64,000 bases of DNA from Tubulanus polymorphus (GCF_964204645.1 NC_134025.1:15282001-15346000); one strand, 5' to 3'; positions 53,910-64,000 are shown, counted from the first letter of the stretch. Numbers and translations are program-made. Notes: a model not told the origin generated them from the letters alone.

Positions 53910-54676
53910 AGGCTGGCTTATGTCGACAAGCAACGCGACGCCTACCGACGCAACTAGCGGCCTACGAGAGGCTGCCAGTTGCTGCTCTATCGGTTCGACA
54001 TAAGCCGGCTTGCGACGGCAACCCGACGCCTACCGACTTGTCACAAGCCGTATCCCGTGTTGCCCCTGTTCTACTCCGGCCTACGGTAGGCGGACAGTTG
54101 CTTTCGATCGCAACCGACATAAGCTCATCTGCGACGCGACTGAACTGAGCGCAAGGGTTCCAGCCAATAAGAGACCGCATATATATAGTGCAAATTACGA
54201 CCGCTTGTTAGCATCATTCGTAATTGGTCATAAAATTTCAAATTCAAGTATTTCGAAACGTTAACCAAACTTTCAGCACGGCAGATGACTGGACCGAAGA
54301 TCTAGAAGCGAAATGGGTAGAATCATGGTGTGAGCGGCCATCTTTATATAATGTCGCTAGCACATTGTATTCAAAAACAGAATCAGAAAGATAAAGATCT
54401 TAAAGAAATAGCTTTTCTAATAGAAATATATTTCCCAATAATTCAAAATACATCAAATTTATTCTCAAAATGCTTATCACGTGACCATCTGAACGGTTGC
54501 AGTTGCCAGTAATCGTAACCGACATTAGCAGGGAAGCAACTGGGAGGATCTCGTATCCCGATAGTCGGCCTCAGTTGCTGCCAATCGGAGCGCAGTCGAC
54601 ATAAGCTGGGCTGCGATCGCGGTTGCTCTCAGTTGCGTCGGTAGGTGTCGCGTTGCTTGTCGACATGAGCCAGCCT
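53910..54676 (+). mobile_element. Non-autonomous PIF/Harbinger element with TAA target duplication
   Basis: TAA flanks both ends (53907-53909, 54677-54679); the termini AGGCTGGCTTATGTCGACAA and its complement form inverted repeats that extend, with gaps, for 150-200 bp of GCGAC-rich sequence. The interior carries a MADF-like fragment. A TWA target site fits the PIF/Harbinger superfamily. Confidence 0.8.
54282..54440 (+). pseudogene. MADF/Myb-like domain fragment inside the Harbinger element
   Basis: Reads DDWTEDLEAKWVESWCERPS, LYNVASTLYSK, then after a frameshift QKDKDLKEIAFLIE: the helix pattern of MADF/Myb-like DNA-binding proteins that form the second gene of PIF/Harbinger elements. Truncated and shifted. 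Confidence 0.5.
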
Positions 54677-55804
54677 TAATAGGCTCAGCCTATGGCTGGC
54701 CTAAAAATCAGTTTTGACTCATTTGACCTAGTTTTCTGAAATTTTGCGAATTAGCTACATCGGTCAATAAAGGAAAAATTTGAGAAAATATCTTTCAAAT
54801 TCAACTTCATTTTCAGATGCACAAGTGCAATAGTACCATTTACTTCTTAACATGGAATATCAAAAAGTTGCTCAAGCATAGATTTATAAAAAAATTTGGA
54901 CATCTGATGTGACTGAATCAATTTGGTCGACTTATTGCAATGTAACTTTGTTTCACCGAGGCTAGAAATAGCTACACTATCATATTGGATGTTGACAATC
55001 GCACTATGCTGTCAAGCATAGTGCTTTTTAAGAGGTGGCGTTCAATTCATTGAGGCTCTTACCCACTGGGGAGCATAAGCTCAGAAGAGAACCTCACCTA
55101 CCAGTGTCTGAAAATGCACTATAACATTTTCAATTCAACCTAAATTCGATAACTATTTACAAACTAGAATGTTATTTGGAACTAATAGGAATATATCTAA
55201 GTAAGAATGCCGATAAAATTCACAGCTGTAAAAATATTTTCTAGACATATGGGTGCGGCTTTTTACCAATGTAATAAATTTGCTACAAGAAACTTCGACT
55301 CCCCTTTACACACCAAATGCTTGACTTAGGCATTTATTTGAGATTCCTCGTTGTTGTACAAGTATTAGACATTACATAGGTCTGTATAATGCATGAAGGG
55401 ACTTCTAATTTTTTTATTTTGAATTTGCTGCTAAAATGGTATTGCTGTCCATGTGAATTGAGCAAACTTCACTCATTGTCAGAAATAATCACTGGGAAGT
55501 GCTGCCATCTGTTGTCATATGAATGAACAAAGTATAATGTACTATATTTGCTACAATGGTTAATAGAGTATGTAATCACCTTTTTCTTCATTTTTGGAGG
55601 CCCTAAAACTGGTGTAGCTAATTTGCTACGTGGGTCAATAGAGGGTTTTAAGCAGTACGCACAATAGAGTGCATTTCTTGATTGCTTGAAAAGCTATAAA
55701 GCGACTCAACTTGTCGAACGGTGGGTGTTGCAAATAATACTAGTCGCTCCCAACTCTACGGCACTTATGATCTGTTAAGGCTCTTTGCGAGCCTAAAAAC
55801 CTTC

Positions 55805-56330
55805 CTCCAACTTAAAAATGAGGACTGATCACACAAGATGGCCACAAATTGTGTGATATTTGACTGATCCCATCTGATATGCTATAGATTCCGGATAGAA
55901 TAACCATCACAAATTTTAATGAAAAATGGAAAACCACTAGCATGCTACAGGCCTCGAAATCTAGGCCAAAATTCCAAAATTGCCCTTTTGGGCACAAAAA
56001 AAGGTCACAGGAAGGACATCTTGTGTCTTACCGATCTAATTTATCTTCAAGATAATTGATGGAATTGCCTTCAAGATCTCGCTTGAAAACTTCAAAAATG
56101 TGTAAAAGGCTCTAATTTCGGCGAAAAACAACGGTTGCCAGTCGACCATCTTGATTCTTTTGGGGCCAGTTTTTGGGCAGAAGACAATCCATAGAAACGT
56201 CTTCAAAACATCTCACAATAACTGGATTCTGTCTACGGACAGAAGTACAAATTGATGGATGAACGAATGTACAGGTGAAAAGTGAAAGCAATAGCCCGCT
56301 CGGACTTATAGTCCCAAGTGGACTAAAAAC
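55805..56330 (+). repeat. Dispersed repeat R1, fullest copy (copy 2)
   Basis: Has both modules: the 5' module (ACACAAGATGGCCACAAATT, GGGCACAAAAAAAGGTCACA) and the 3' module ending AAGTGGACTAAAAA. Its 3' end directly abuts the splice donor of the aminotransferase exon, so the first intron bases after GTAAG derive from the repeat's TTTTTAG complement. Confidence 0.85.
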
Positions 56331-56334
56331 TTAC

Positions 56335-57402
56335 CACTAAAATAGGAAAGAGCCAGTAATTCTTTAAAACAGCTTCTGAACCAACTAATGTGATAGTATC
56401 TGGTAGACGGGCAGCAACATAATCACATTTACTTTTCATAAGACCAAACTCAACTGCATTAAATTTCCTTAAATGGTTCCACATAACCGCTAATAAAGCA
56501 GTGGAAGGTTTCTGACGCAATCGATGAATGAGATTATCTGGGAAACCACGGATCAGTTCAATTACCCTCTTTTTGTGGTCAATGTTGAAGGTTCTTGTAA
56601 AAAACATTGCTGGTTTAACAATTTTTGGACTGTTCAGAAGCAAAAGCACCATCATCATCTTCAGGATTTTTGTGAAATAATCTGTTTGTTTTTGACAGGG
56701 GTATGTTTCATGCAGTTTATTCATCTTTCTGTACAAGTCAATATCCCGTATATTCAAAACGGCACCTCCAAAAGCAGTACAGAATTTAATGGTTCCAAAA
56801 CTGAACATAACTAAGTCTGACCTAGGATCCCCTAGTTTTTCCAGGCCACAAAAACTTTCTGCACAATCCTCCAGAACAGACAGGTTATATCGCTGAGCAA
56901 CTTCTATAATTGGATTCATATCTATCCATTTTCCATAAATGTGAGCAACAATGATGGCTACTGTTTTGTCCGTAATCAATAGCTCCAGATGATCGATCTT
57001 AGGTGCCATATCATCGATCTTAATATCCAGAGGTATTACAATCATTCCATGATGTTTCACCACACGAACCATATCAGGAATATTTAATGCTGTCATGATA
57101 ATCTGAGATCCTTCTGGAAAATGTTTCACACGAAGAAAAAGGTCCAAACCTGATCTTACGGAAAGACAGGGCAAAGCATGATTTCTCAACGGACTTCTCC
57201 AAAGCTTACTTAAGTTTTCTACCATTTTGATCCTGTTTCCCAGACAAAGAAAAGCTTCATTCATTGACCGTAGTATGTTTTCCCATGTTGTATCTGTAAA
57301 ATTGAAATTAACATCCAATAACTGTGACATTGGTGGGTTGAAATAAGGATTAGCTGAAAAATATCGGATTTCCAGTGGCAAACTATAAATTTGTTTTCTT
57401 CG
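56335..57402 (-). CDS. DegT/DnrJ/EryC1/StrS-type aminotransferase, main exon
   Basis: 356 codons in phase 0, from an acceptor (CTCTTAATTTCAG) at 57403 to a GTAAGT donor at 56334. Fold-type I PLP-enzyme features are visible: LSVRSGLDLFLRVKHFPEGS (cofactor-phosphate region), IVAHIYGKWIDM, SVLEDCAESFCG (the Asp that contacts the pyridine nitrogen) and MFSFGTIKFCTAFGGAVLN with the Schiff-base Lys. A hydrophobic stretch LKMMMVLLLLNSPKIV follows. The family usually transfers an amino group to keto-sugars in bacteria; the role of animal members is not established. The acceptor implies at least one upstream exon, which I could not find. It is the clearest host gene in the window. Confidence 0.88.
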
Positions 57403-57734
57403 CTGAAATTAAGAGGGAATATTGATGGCTGAGTATAGGCTAAATGATTCATCACAATTTGTCTCATATTGTGTATCATTATGCAATTATTGGAGGCGCT
57501 TTCACTGGCCATTTTGAAAAGTTAACTGCTTCCCTCAGGCAGCCAACAGTGGCATTTTCGAATCAAAACAGCTGGCACCAAAGTGCACCAGTTGCTGTCT
57601 GGAATTTTTGTAGTAATATTAAAGCAAAACTAGGTATGTACCTCAAAAAGTAAGCAAAATATCCCAGAAAAACAGGTCTCATGCAATGATAAATGGACTC
57701 TAGGTACCAATACAGAGAAATCGTATACAATTCA

Positions 57735-58925
57735 ATGTTCAACTCCCCTCCCTGGTGACAAAAACAAAATACTAGGGGTCCCAGGACACCATGCCCACTT
57801 GGGAAGTGGTTTCAAATGCTCAACAATCTAACAATTTCAATATTCAACGCCCCCTGGTGACCAAATACAAAAACCAATGACATTGAAACTCACCAAAATC
57901 ATAGAACATGTCAGCAGCTACGATTTTGTAATTGATTGTGATAACAAGATATGCCTACTTACTAATTTAATAAGGAAATGCTAAGTTATTCTACTATTCA
58001 ACGCCCCCTGGTGACCATATGCAAAACCCAATGACCTTGAAATTCACCACAATCATAGAACATGTCATGAACTATAACTTTGCAATTGATCATGGTAACA
58101 AAATATGCCTTGGTACCAATCTAATAAGGAAATACTGAGTTATTCTACTATTCAACATCCCCTGGTGACCATATAGAATAACTTATGTCCTTAAAACTCA
58201 CCAAAATCATAGAAAACGTTATGAGCTACAACTTTCCAATCGATTGTGGTAACACAATATGCTTAGGTATCAATATGATGTGGAAAAACTTTCTCCCACC
58301 TACGAATCAGTAGGTGGGAGAATATTCAATATTCAACAAAATACTCAATACTCAATATTCAACACCCCATCCGATGACCTTGAAACTCAACACAATCATA
58401 TAACATGCCAGCAGTTACAATTTTGTAATTGATTGTGGTAAAAAATATTTGATATGGAATTACTAAGTTATTCTACTATTCAACGCCCCCTGGTGACCAT
58501 GTGCGAAGCACAATGTCCTTAAAACTCACCATTATTATAGAACATGTCATAAGCTACAACTTTGCATTTGATCATGGTAACAAAATATGCCTAGGTACCA
58601 ATATAATAAGGGAATACTAAGTTGTTCCAATATTCAACGCCCCCTAGTGACCATATAGAATAACAAATGTCCTTGAAACTCACCACAATCATAGATGATG
58701 TCATGAGCTACAACTTTCCATTCGCTTGTGGTAACAAAATATGCATAGGTACGAATAATAATATAGAAATACCAAGTTATTGCATTGTTCAACGCCCCCT
58801 TGTTGCCAATGACCTTGAAACTGACCACGATGATAGACCATGTCATGAGCTACAACTTTCCAATTGATTGTGGTAACAAAATATACTTAAGTATCAATAT
58901 AATGTGGAAAAACTTTCTTCCACCT
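57735..58925. repeat. 154 bp satellite array with CTCF-like motifs
   Basis: Unit marker CAACGCCCCCTGGTGACCAT starts at about 57845, 57999, 58153, 58481, 58635 and 58790 (exact period 154-155, with one stretch of 328), with weaker copies at 57740 and 58364. Other shared words are CACCACAATCATAGAACATG and GGTAACAAAATATGCCTAGG. Confidence 0.95.
58293..58320. repeat. Perfect hairpin, 11 bp stem
   Basis: CTCCCACCTAC - GAATCA - GTAGGTGGGAG, within the satellite. A diverged half occurs at 58915-58930. Confidence 0.9.
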
Positions 58926-59230
58926 ACGAATGAGTTCTGATGACACCAAGATGGCCGCCAATTGTGTCATAATTGCCTGATCAAATATACCTGTCTCGTG
59001 TATAAGAATACCCATCACAGATTGCAATGAAAATTGGCAAACCATTAGGAAGCTACAGGACTCAGAATTCAGGCCAACATTGACATTTTTGGGCACAAAA
59101 CAGGTCACAGGACAGACGAGTCTGATCCACCCAATTTTCTCGTGCTGATGGGCCCCTGGGGGATACAAATACATCGAACGATCAAGGTAATTGATAAAAG
59201 CGTCTTCAAAATTTCCCTCGAAAACTTCAA
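58925..59230 (+). repeat. Dispersed repeat R1, copy 3, 5' module
   Basis: Matches 55825-56100 (CACCAAGATGGCCGCCAATT, GGGCACAAAACAGGTCACAG). The copy is interrupted at 59230 by the short Helentron and resumes at 60375. Confidence 0.85.
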
Positions 59231-60374
59231 TAAATTGCCCATGGGCAAAGTGTGGTTTACCATGAAAGCTAGAGGTTGTTTGGAGTAAAGGCATTGCTTG
59301 AAAAATCTTTTTAATTCATGACTTCAAAGTTCTAGAAGTTTATATTGTATTTTATCTTAGTCAAATATGACCAAAGATAAACATTTGTTTATGGTCTACG
59401 TTCAAAACTTTCGTAGGGTACAGGTAGGCGCGGCAGGGAAACTATTTTATATTTTCAAAAAAATATTTTTCACAATATGAAAAAATATTCAAATAAAACT
59501 CACATGATGTCACATATCAGAGGGTGGCTGAATATTGAGTCTTGGAAACGAAACCTCTTCCAACGTATGGCTGCGGTAGCTAATACACCGGGGCGTAGCA
59601 TTAGATCGTTTTAAATCCTGCAATTTACCACTACACAATATTCAGACCTCGACCTATGCCTATAGTTTGGTGCTTAGTATTTTCAGGTCACAAGAAATTA
59701 CAAATTATTATAAATTCTATCAAACAAAAAACACAGCGCTCATCTTCTGCTACGACGATTATTCAGCCTGTTATCATACCAAACGTACACGCGCCAAGCA
59801 GCGTTACAGCATCACCATATAGTAGTCCGTGAGCATGTGTTCTGTGTCCAACTGCCACTCCCACGTGGAGGCCTTGTGTAGTGAACGTTCACTTCAATCT
59901 CAATCCACACAATCACCCGGTATTAAAATGAAACAATACCTATGGCGATATGTGAAATAATTATATTCTCACCAGCAATGAGCATTTAAAATTTGCACAT
60001 ATACGGCACCTAGTCCAATGAAACGTTCGCCATTAATGGCTTTCCCATAATTTTTTTAGTAGCGCTGGAATTCCCCGTATATCCCATAAACAGCCGATCA
60101 CATTCGCTCGTAGAGAGGACGCCCCCAATCGAGGTCATTGCAATTTTAAACGCAAGAGCTAAGAATTCTCCCGCCAAAAACATTTTTTTTCGTCGAATTT
60201 AAACAAAGTTGACCATGTCATTGATGGAGGTTCGTCATGTCTTCAATCGCATTGATTTTACGCCGTTTAACCCGAGAACTAATGAAAAAAATGCTCACAT
60301 AAAAAAACGTACCGTGATTTTACATGAATTGGCTGAATGCCAACATCATATCGCTGATAAAGGTAAACCAAAAA
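59230..60374 (-). mobile_element. Short non-autonomous Helentron (1.1 kb)
   Basis: The left end ATAAATTGCCCATGGGCAAA (perfect 14 bp hairpin) GTGTGGTTTACC and the right end AGGTAAACCAAAAA match the two ends of the 13.5 kb Helentron. The last 290 bp (60086-60374) are about 88% identical to 21507-21791. The interior (59260-60085) has no recognisable gene. It sits inside an R1 repeat with no target duplication; the repeat reads continuously when the insertion is removed. Confidence 0.85.
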
Positions 60375-60612
60375 TGTGTAAAAAGTGCTGATTTTGGCCA
60401 ACAACAATGGCTGCTGGTCGGTCATCTTGAATCTGAGAGGGCCAGTTTTTGGGCTGAAGATGTGTCTAGGGTAGATACATGTATAAACCAAATATCAAGA
60501 CATTACCTTGAAGCGTCTCGAAAACTTCCCAAAATAACTGTATTCCGCCTACGGACAGACGGACAAACGACGGACAAAAAGTGAACGCAATAGCCTGCTG
60601 GGACTACAAAGG
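60375..60612 (+). repeat. Dispersed repeat R1, copy 3, 3' module
   Basis: Continues 58925-59230 after the Helentron insertion (AAAATGTGTAAAAAGTGCTG to GCAATAGCCTGCTGGGACTA). Confidence 0.85.
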
Positions 60613-61540
60613 GTCAAAAAATCTAGAAATTTCAGTGCAATTGTATACATTCTAGGCACTGAGACATTACCGGTCTTACTGGTTGTTGGTCGAAAAAGTG
60701 CCCTAAAAATATTGCTGTTGTATTTTCAAAACGGCATAGGAAAATATATTGCGATAGGAGCATTGATAAGTTGTAAACAAATAAGCAGGTAATAGTAGTA
60801 TAATGGAAATTAACTGGAAATTGATTAATACTGGATACAATAGGCCCATCCTCACTTGTACAGGTTTGCTTTCAGCCTGCAGAAGCGCCCGCCATCATAA
60901 ACCCTGGCAGCAAACCTTTCATTCATCATTTACATTGATCAAAATCTCTTGGGTAGACAGGTTGCCGCCATGCGGCCACCAGTTTATGTATTCAGCCATG
61001 ATCAGATGCATTTTTTTTTCACCGGCAGATGCTCAACGCATCTGATTGGCGAGATACATAGACCAATGGCCGTTTAGCGGGCCACAATCAAAACCTGCCA
61101 TGCAAGCATGCAGTAGTTTGTTACCACTGCTAATAAGTAATAAATAGAAGTCAAGCGGATAAATCAGGCCGCTCATGAATTGTGCTTAACGCTTTGACTA
61201 TAGCTAATTAATTCAATTGGAAAGTAATCAGACAATTACATGATTATATTTGCATTGAATGTGCATGATTATATTTGCATTGAGCCCAGGCATTATTCGG
61301 GCATTGTTGGGGTACATACCTCATTTTAAATGACCACAAAAATTGCAGACAACAACTGAGTATCCAATATTATTCAAGTTCTGTACCAATAAGAAGGAAT
61401 GCCAGAGTTTTCTTAAACCCTTTCACTCCTTCCTAAGCATGCATGCACTATACCAGATGGAATTAACTTTTTTTGGATGATGCATGTACATGACCACCGA
61501 AGTCAGTCTCCTTCGCTGTATGGTGCTGTCTATCTCTGTA
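60613..61540. other. Non-coding stretch
   Basis: No gene recognised. Contains a short tandem duplication (TGCATGATTATATTTGCATTGA, near 61250-61285, quoted by its start TGCATGATTATATTTGC). Confidence 0.4.
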
Positions 61541-61554
61541 TGCAGGGGAGATCC

Positions 61555-61980
61555 GGACACTGAATGAGATAGAAAAATGGATTCTTGCCTTCAAGATGAA
61601 CTGCTACAGGCATCTGTTCCATGTCCACGGGTGCTGTGATAAGGTGCAGAGAAAAGGATTACATAGGACTACATAAAAATTTCCTCAGCCTTGTGAAATA
61701 AAATGAACTGGTTCAGGCATGCGCTCTAAAGGAACACTGGCAAACACCATCCTACAAGCAATGGCCAAAGGAAACCACAAGAAAGGGCACCATTCACGGC
61801 AGAAGCTGGACGACATCTGCTCCTGGACAGGCCTGAGCTGGCACACTAACACACTTGGCAGAAAACCGACTACAGTAGAGGCTGATGGTGAAATATGTTT
61901 CTACTGCCCTCACAGCAGTTGGAAGCTAGGGGATGATGATAAGTAGGCCTATGCGGCGACGCCTATAAAACTGGATAGGA
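61555..61980 (+). pseudogene. LINE reverse transcriptase C-terminal remnant and 3' end
   Basis: Reads EIRTLNEIEKWILAFKMNCY, then LANTILQAMAKGNHKKG and RQKLDDICSWTGLSWH, the usual final residues of RT proteins of the RTE/CR1-like LINEs (GKR-KGRQKKRW-DDI-EWTGLS pattern). Stops and frameshifts near 61670. Ends in GATGATGATAAGTAGGC. Confidence 0.65.
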
Positions 61981-62340
61981 ACTATAATGTTAGCAGAGAG
62001 TCTTCTGCTCATCAATAAATATCTATGAACCATGTAGTAGTTCTACGTGTGATGTGCTGTACTAAAGTCTATCCCAGTAGTTATGATCGCGGTGCATCAA
62101 ACAGTTCATATCATCGCAGATCTGGAACCCTGTGGTCTCTATGTGCTCAACCCTGCAAGTTACTGAGGTCAGGCAACTACTTCTTTCAAGAGTGAATAAT
62201 ACTTAAGTTTTCCCATCCTAGTCATTCACTTCTCTTTATTCCTCTAGATTTGGTTTTTTCTAGTATATCCTCAAAGAACACCGATTAAATTGTATTTAAG
62301 TATGGAATTCAAGTTTTCGTGGATTAATTTCTTATTATGT
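61981..62340. other. Non-coding stretch between LINE tail and Penelope copies
   Basis: No gene or repeat recognised. Confidence 0.35.
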
Positions 62341-62399
62341 GCACTTAGCAAAGCTAGACATGCGCAAATTTGTTAACAAATGGACTATTTGTGGATATT

Positions 62400-62957
62400 T
62401 GACTAGTGGTTAATTATCTAAAAACATTGTGAATGAATCCTGAACCGTGTTCGAATAGTTGTTGATTAAGGGAGGGCTGTTGAGTTTTGATAAAAAGTGT
62501 TTCTCTAATTTTACAATCTAAATCGGAGGAACCTTTATCTAAAATTTTGAAATTCTTTTCGCTAAACGAGAGATGACAGTCACGGCAGTTTGATAGATGT
62601 TGGCCAATTGCTGAAGTCTTAAGTTTGTGCTCCTTAACTCTTGTTACTAGGTGTCTTTTTGTTTTACCTATATAGGCAGTGTTTATATCACATAAACAAG
62701 TGTATTTGTAGACAACCATAGCTTTCAAGGATTTAGGGGTCGGACACAGAAATTTTTAATCTTAGTGGTTACGAATGAGCATTGAATGTCTATTTCGAAA
62801 TTCGATTTAAACAGTTTCTTTAATTTTTGAGCATATAGAATAGACGGGAAACCCACAAACGGTATGGAAATGAAAAGAGAAACTTTACTCTCATCAACGG
62901 TTTTAGGCTTGGTAACCATGTTTTTGATCACTGTGTTAAAAAATTTCTCAACGCTAA
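62400..62957 (-). pseudogene. Penelope-like GIY-YIG endonuclease end, inverted copy
   Basis: Minus-strand copy of the 62955-63474 segment in two frames (62931-62725 and 62728-62414) with a lesion near 62730. Has VTKPKTVDESKVSLFISIPF, YKYTCLCDINTAYIGKTKRH and a shared 3' flank up to ACCACTAGTCAAATATC. Confidence 0.85.
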
Positions 62958-63474
62958 ATTGGTTACCCAGCCTAAAACCGTTGATGAGAGTAAAGTTTCT
63001 CTTTTCATTTCCATACCGTTTGTGGGTTTCCCGTCTATTCTATATGCTCAAAAATTAAAGAAACTGTTTAAATCGAATTTCGAAATAGACCTTCAATGCT
63101 CATTCGAAACCACTAAGATTAAGAATTTCTTTTCACTTAAGTGTCCGACTCCTAAATCCTTGAAAGCTATGGTTGTCTACAAATACACTTGTTTATGTGA
63201 TATAAACACTGCCTATATAGGTAAAACAAAAAGACACCTAGTAACAAGAGTTAAGGAGCACAAACTTAAGACTTCAGCAATTGGCCAACATCTATCAAAA
63301 TGCCGTGACTGTCAGGTCTCGTTTAGCGAAAAGAATTTCAAAATTTTAGATAAAGGTTCCTCCGATTTAGATTGTAAAATGAGAGAAGCACTTTTTATCA
63401 AAACTCAACAGCCCTCCCTTAATCAACAACTATTCGAACACGGTTCAGGATTCATTCTCAATGTTTTTAGATAA
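62955..63474 (+). pseudogene. Penelope-like GIY-YIG endonuclease end, plus copy
   Basis: 171 intact codons from ATG 62959, but only the C-terminal part of an element protein. The GIY-YIG fold is visible in VYKYTCLCDINTAYIGKTKR, with Arg/His in LVTRVKEHKLK and a Glu in KMREALFIKTQQPSLNQQ. The nuclease nicks target DNA for priming. Together with the minus copy it forms a head-to-head inverted pair centred at about 62956, an arrangement common for Penelope-like elements. The RT domain is absent. Confidence 0.88.
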
Positions 63475-63750
63475 TTAACCACTAGTCAAATATCTTCACT
63501 CAGTAATTTAGATTGTGTGTAATTAGTTATCTTTATATTATGATTATCTTGTCACTCAGTAATTTGAAATTGTTTGTAATTAGCTTCATCTTATTCTATA
63601 TAAATACCAGTATGATATGTAAATTCAATCACTTGCGCTATGCCTGAAGAGGGGATAATGTAACTCCCGAAAACGTTCGCTATAATAAATATATGTTACT
63701 CATTAGAAATGAGATTTGTACTGTTTTTGCTGCTATGGATCTTTAATTAT
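63475..63750 (+). repeat. Penelope 3' flank with hammerhead-like motif
   Basis: Contains a short duplication of CACTCAGTAATTT, then 63644-63672: CTGAAGA, a four-pair stem (GGGA/TCCC) and GAAA, in the same order as the hammerhead core but with one change in the first box. A TATATAAAT lies about 45 bp upstream. Confidence 0.5.
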
Positions 63751-63751
63751 C

Positions 63752-63880
63752 TAGACTCTCTATCAAGACATTACATTGAAGCGTCTTCAAAACTTCCTAA
63801 ATAACTGGATTCCGTCTACGGACAGACGAAAAGTGAACGCAATAGCCCGCTGAGACTTAAGTCCCAAGTGGGCTAAAAAT
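63752..63880 (+). repeat. Dispersed repeat R1, copy 4 (3' end only)
   Basis: From TATCAAGACATTACATTGAA to CCCAAGTGGGCTAAAAATG. Confidence 0.85.
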
Positions 63881-64000
63881 GCGTCATGATTGGTATCAAA
63901 CTGACCGTATTCCTCTATTGAATCGTAATTCATGCATTCAATTGATTGGTAAGAAAATATTAGTGATCCAGTAAGAATTCTTGAATTTCAAATTAAGGCC

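Larger units (their letters stand above)
51034..56334 (-). other. Intron of the aminotransferase gene, filled with repeats
   Basis: Begins GTAAGT at 56334 and ends CAG at 51034. From right to left it contains a full dispersed repeat (55805-56330), AT-rich sequence without genes (54680-55800), a Harbinger-type element (53910-54676), a Penelope-like end (53440-53560), the TTCGAACGAAAAA repeat (52820-53150), another dispersed repeat (52420-52832), a small foldback (51625-51895) and unassigned sequence with an AAGATGGCTGCC box near 51255. Confidence 0.75.

Noticed and set aside
54010-54264. Frames of 72-84 codons on both strands
   Set aside because: Lie in the inverted arm of the Harbinger-type MITE.
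57261-57512. First exon of the aminotransferase starting at ATG 57512
   Set aside because: The frame differs from that of the main exon and no donor fits before the acceptor at 57403.

Overview
This is a eukaryotic (metazoan) window made almost entirely of nested and broken mobile elements, with one recognisable host gene. The combination of BEL/Pao, Penelope-like, Polinton/Maverick and Helentron elements, split genes with clean GT-AG introns, and satellite-like arrays suggests an AT-rich invertebrate genome, probably marine. The phylum cannot be fixed from sequence alone.

Layout. 1-2.7 kb: 3' half of a BEL/Pao retrotransposon pol with a probable 3' LTR. 3.0-3.7 kb: an intact unrecognised ORF on the minus strand. 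4.1-25.6 kb: Polinton block I (HNH nuclease, unknown and membrane genes, chromodomain integrase and packaging ATPase on plus; zinc-finger gene and major capsid gene on minus). Its integrase is split by a 13.5 kb Helentron (8.26-21.79 kb) that encodes, on minus, a leader with a 2A motif, a herpes-tegument-type cysteine protease, an HUH Rep, a Pif1-like helicase, an EEP endonuclease and a separate five-exon RPA-like gene. 25.6-26.6 kb: Penelope-like RT. 26.57-27.02 kb: a 449 bp inverted-repeat element. 27.1-35.1 kb: Polinton block II (inverted ATPase copy, C-terminal half of DNA polymerase B, small OB-like ORF, penton, a run of small membrane genes, truncated second capsid gene). 35.08-47.75 kb: a 12.7 kb foldback-type structure whose two arms share several inverted segments and satellite arrays; no transposase is seen. 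47.76-49.75 kb: Polinton block III on minus (N-terminal half of DNA polymerase B and a second copy of the OB-like ORF). 50.7-57.4 kb: a host DegT/DnrJ/EryC1/StrS-family aminotransferase gene on minus, of which two exons separated by a repeat-filled 5.3 kb intron are identified. 57.7-58.9 kb: a 154 bp satellite with a CTCF-like motif in most units. 59.2-60.4 kb: a 1.1 kb non-autonomous relative of the Helentron, sharing both ends, inserted into a dispersed repeat. 61.5-64 kb: LINE tail and two head-to-head Penelope GIY-YIG ends.

How it fits together. Blocks I and II complement each other and suggest an ancestral Polinton map with two convergent gene sets: HNH/unknown/TM/integrase/ATPase meeting zinc-finger/MCP/membrane genes/penton/OB-like/polB. 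Block II genes are packed nearly end to end and most start with a strikingly regular signal (T6-7, 8-10 nt, TAAATAAATG or close), resembling poxvirus late promoters; a second shared motif precedes the pol-side genes. Nearly every Polinton gene has frameshifts or stops, often in homopolymers, so these are relics (or partly assembly error). The order of insertions can be read: Polinton first, then Helentron into its integrase; dispersed repeat first, then mini-Helentron into it.
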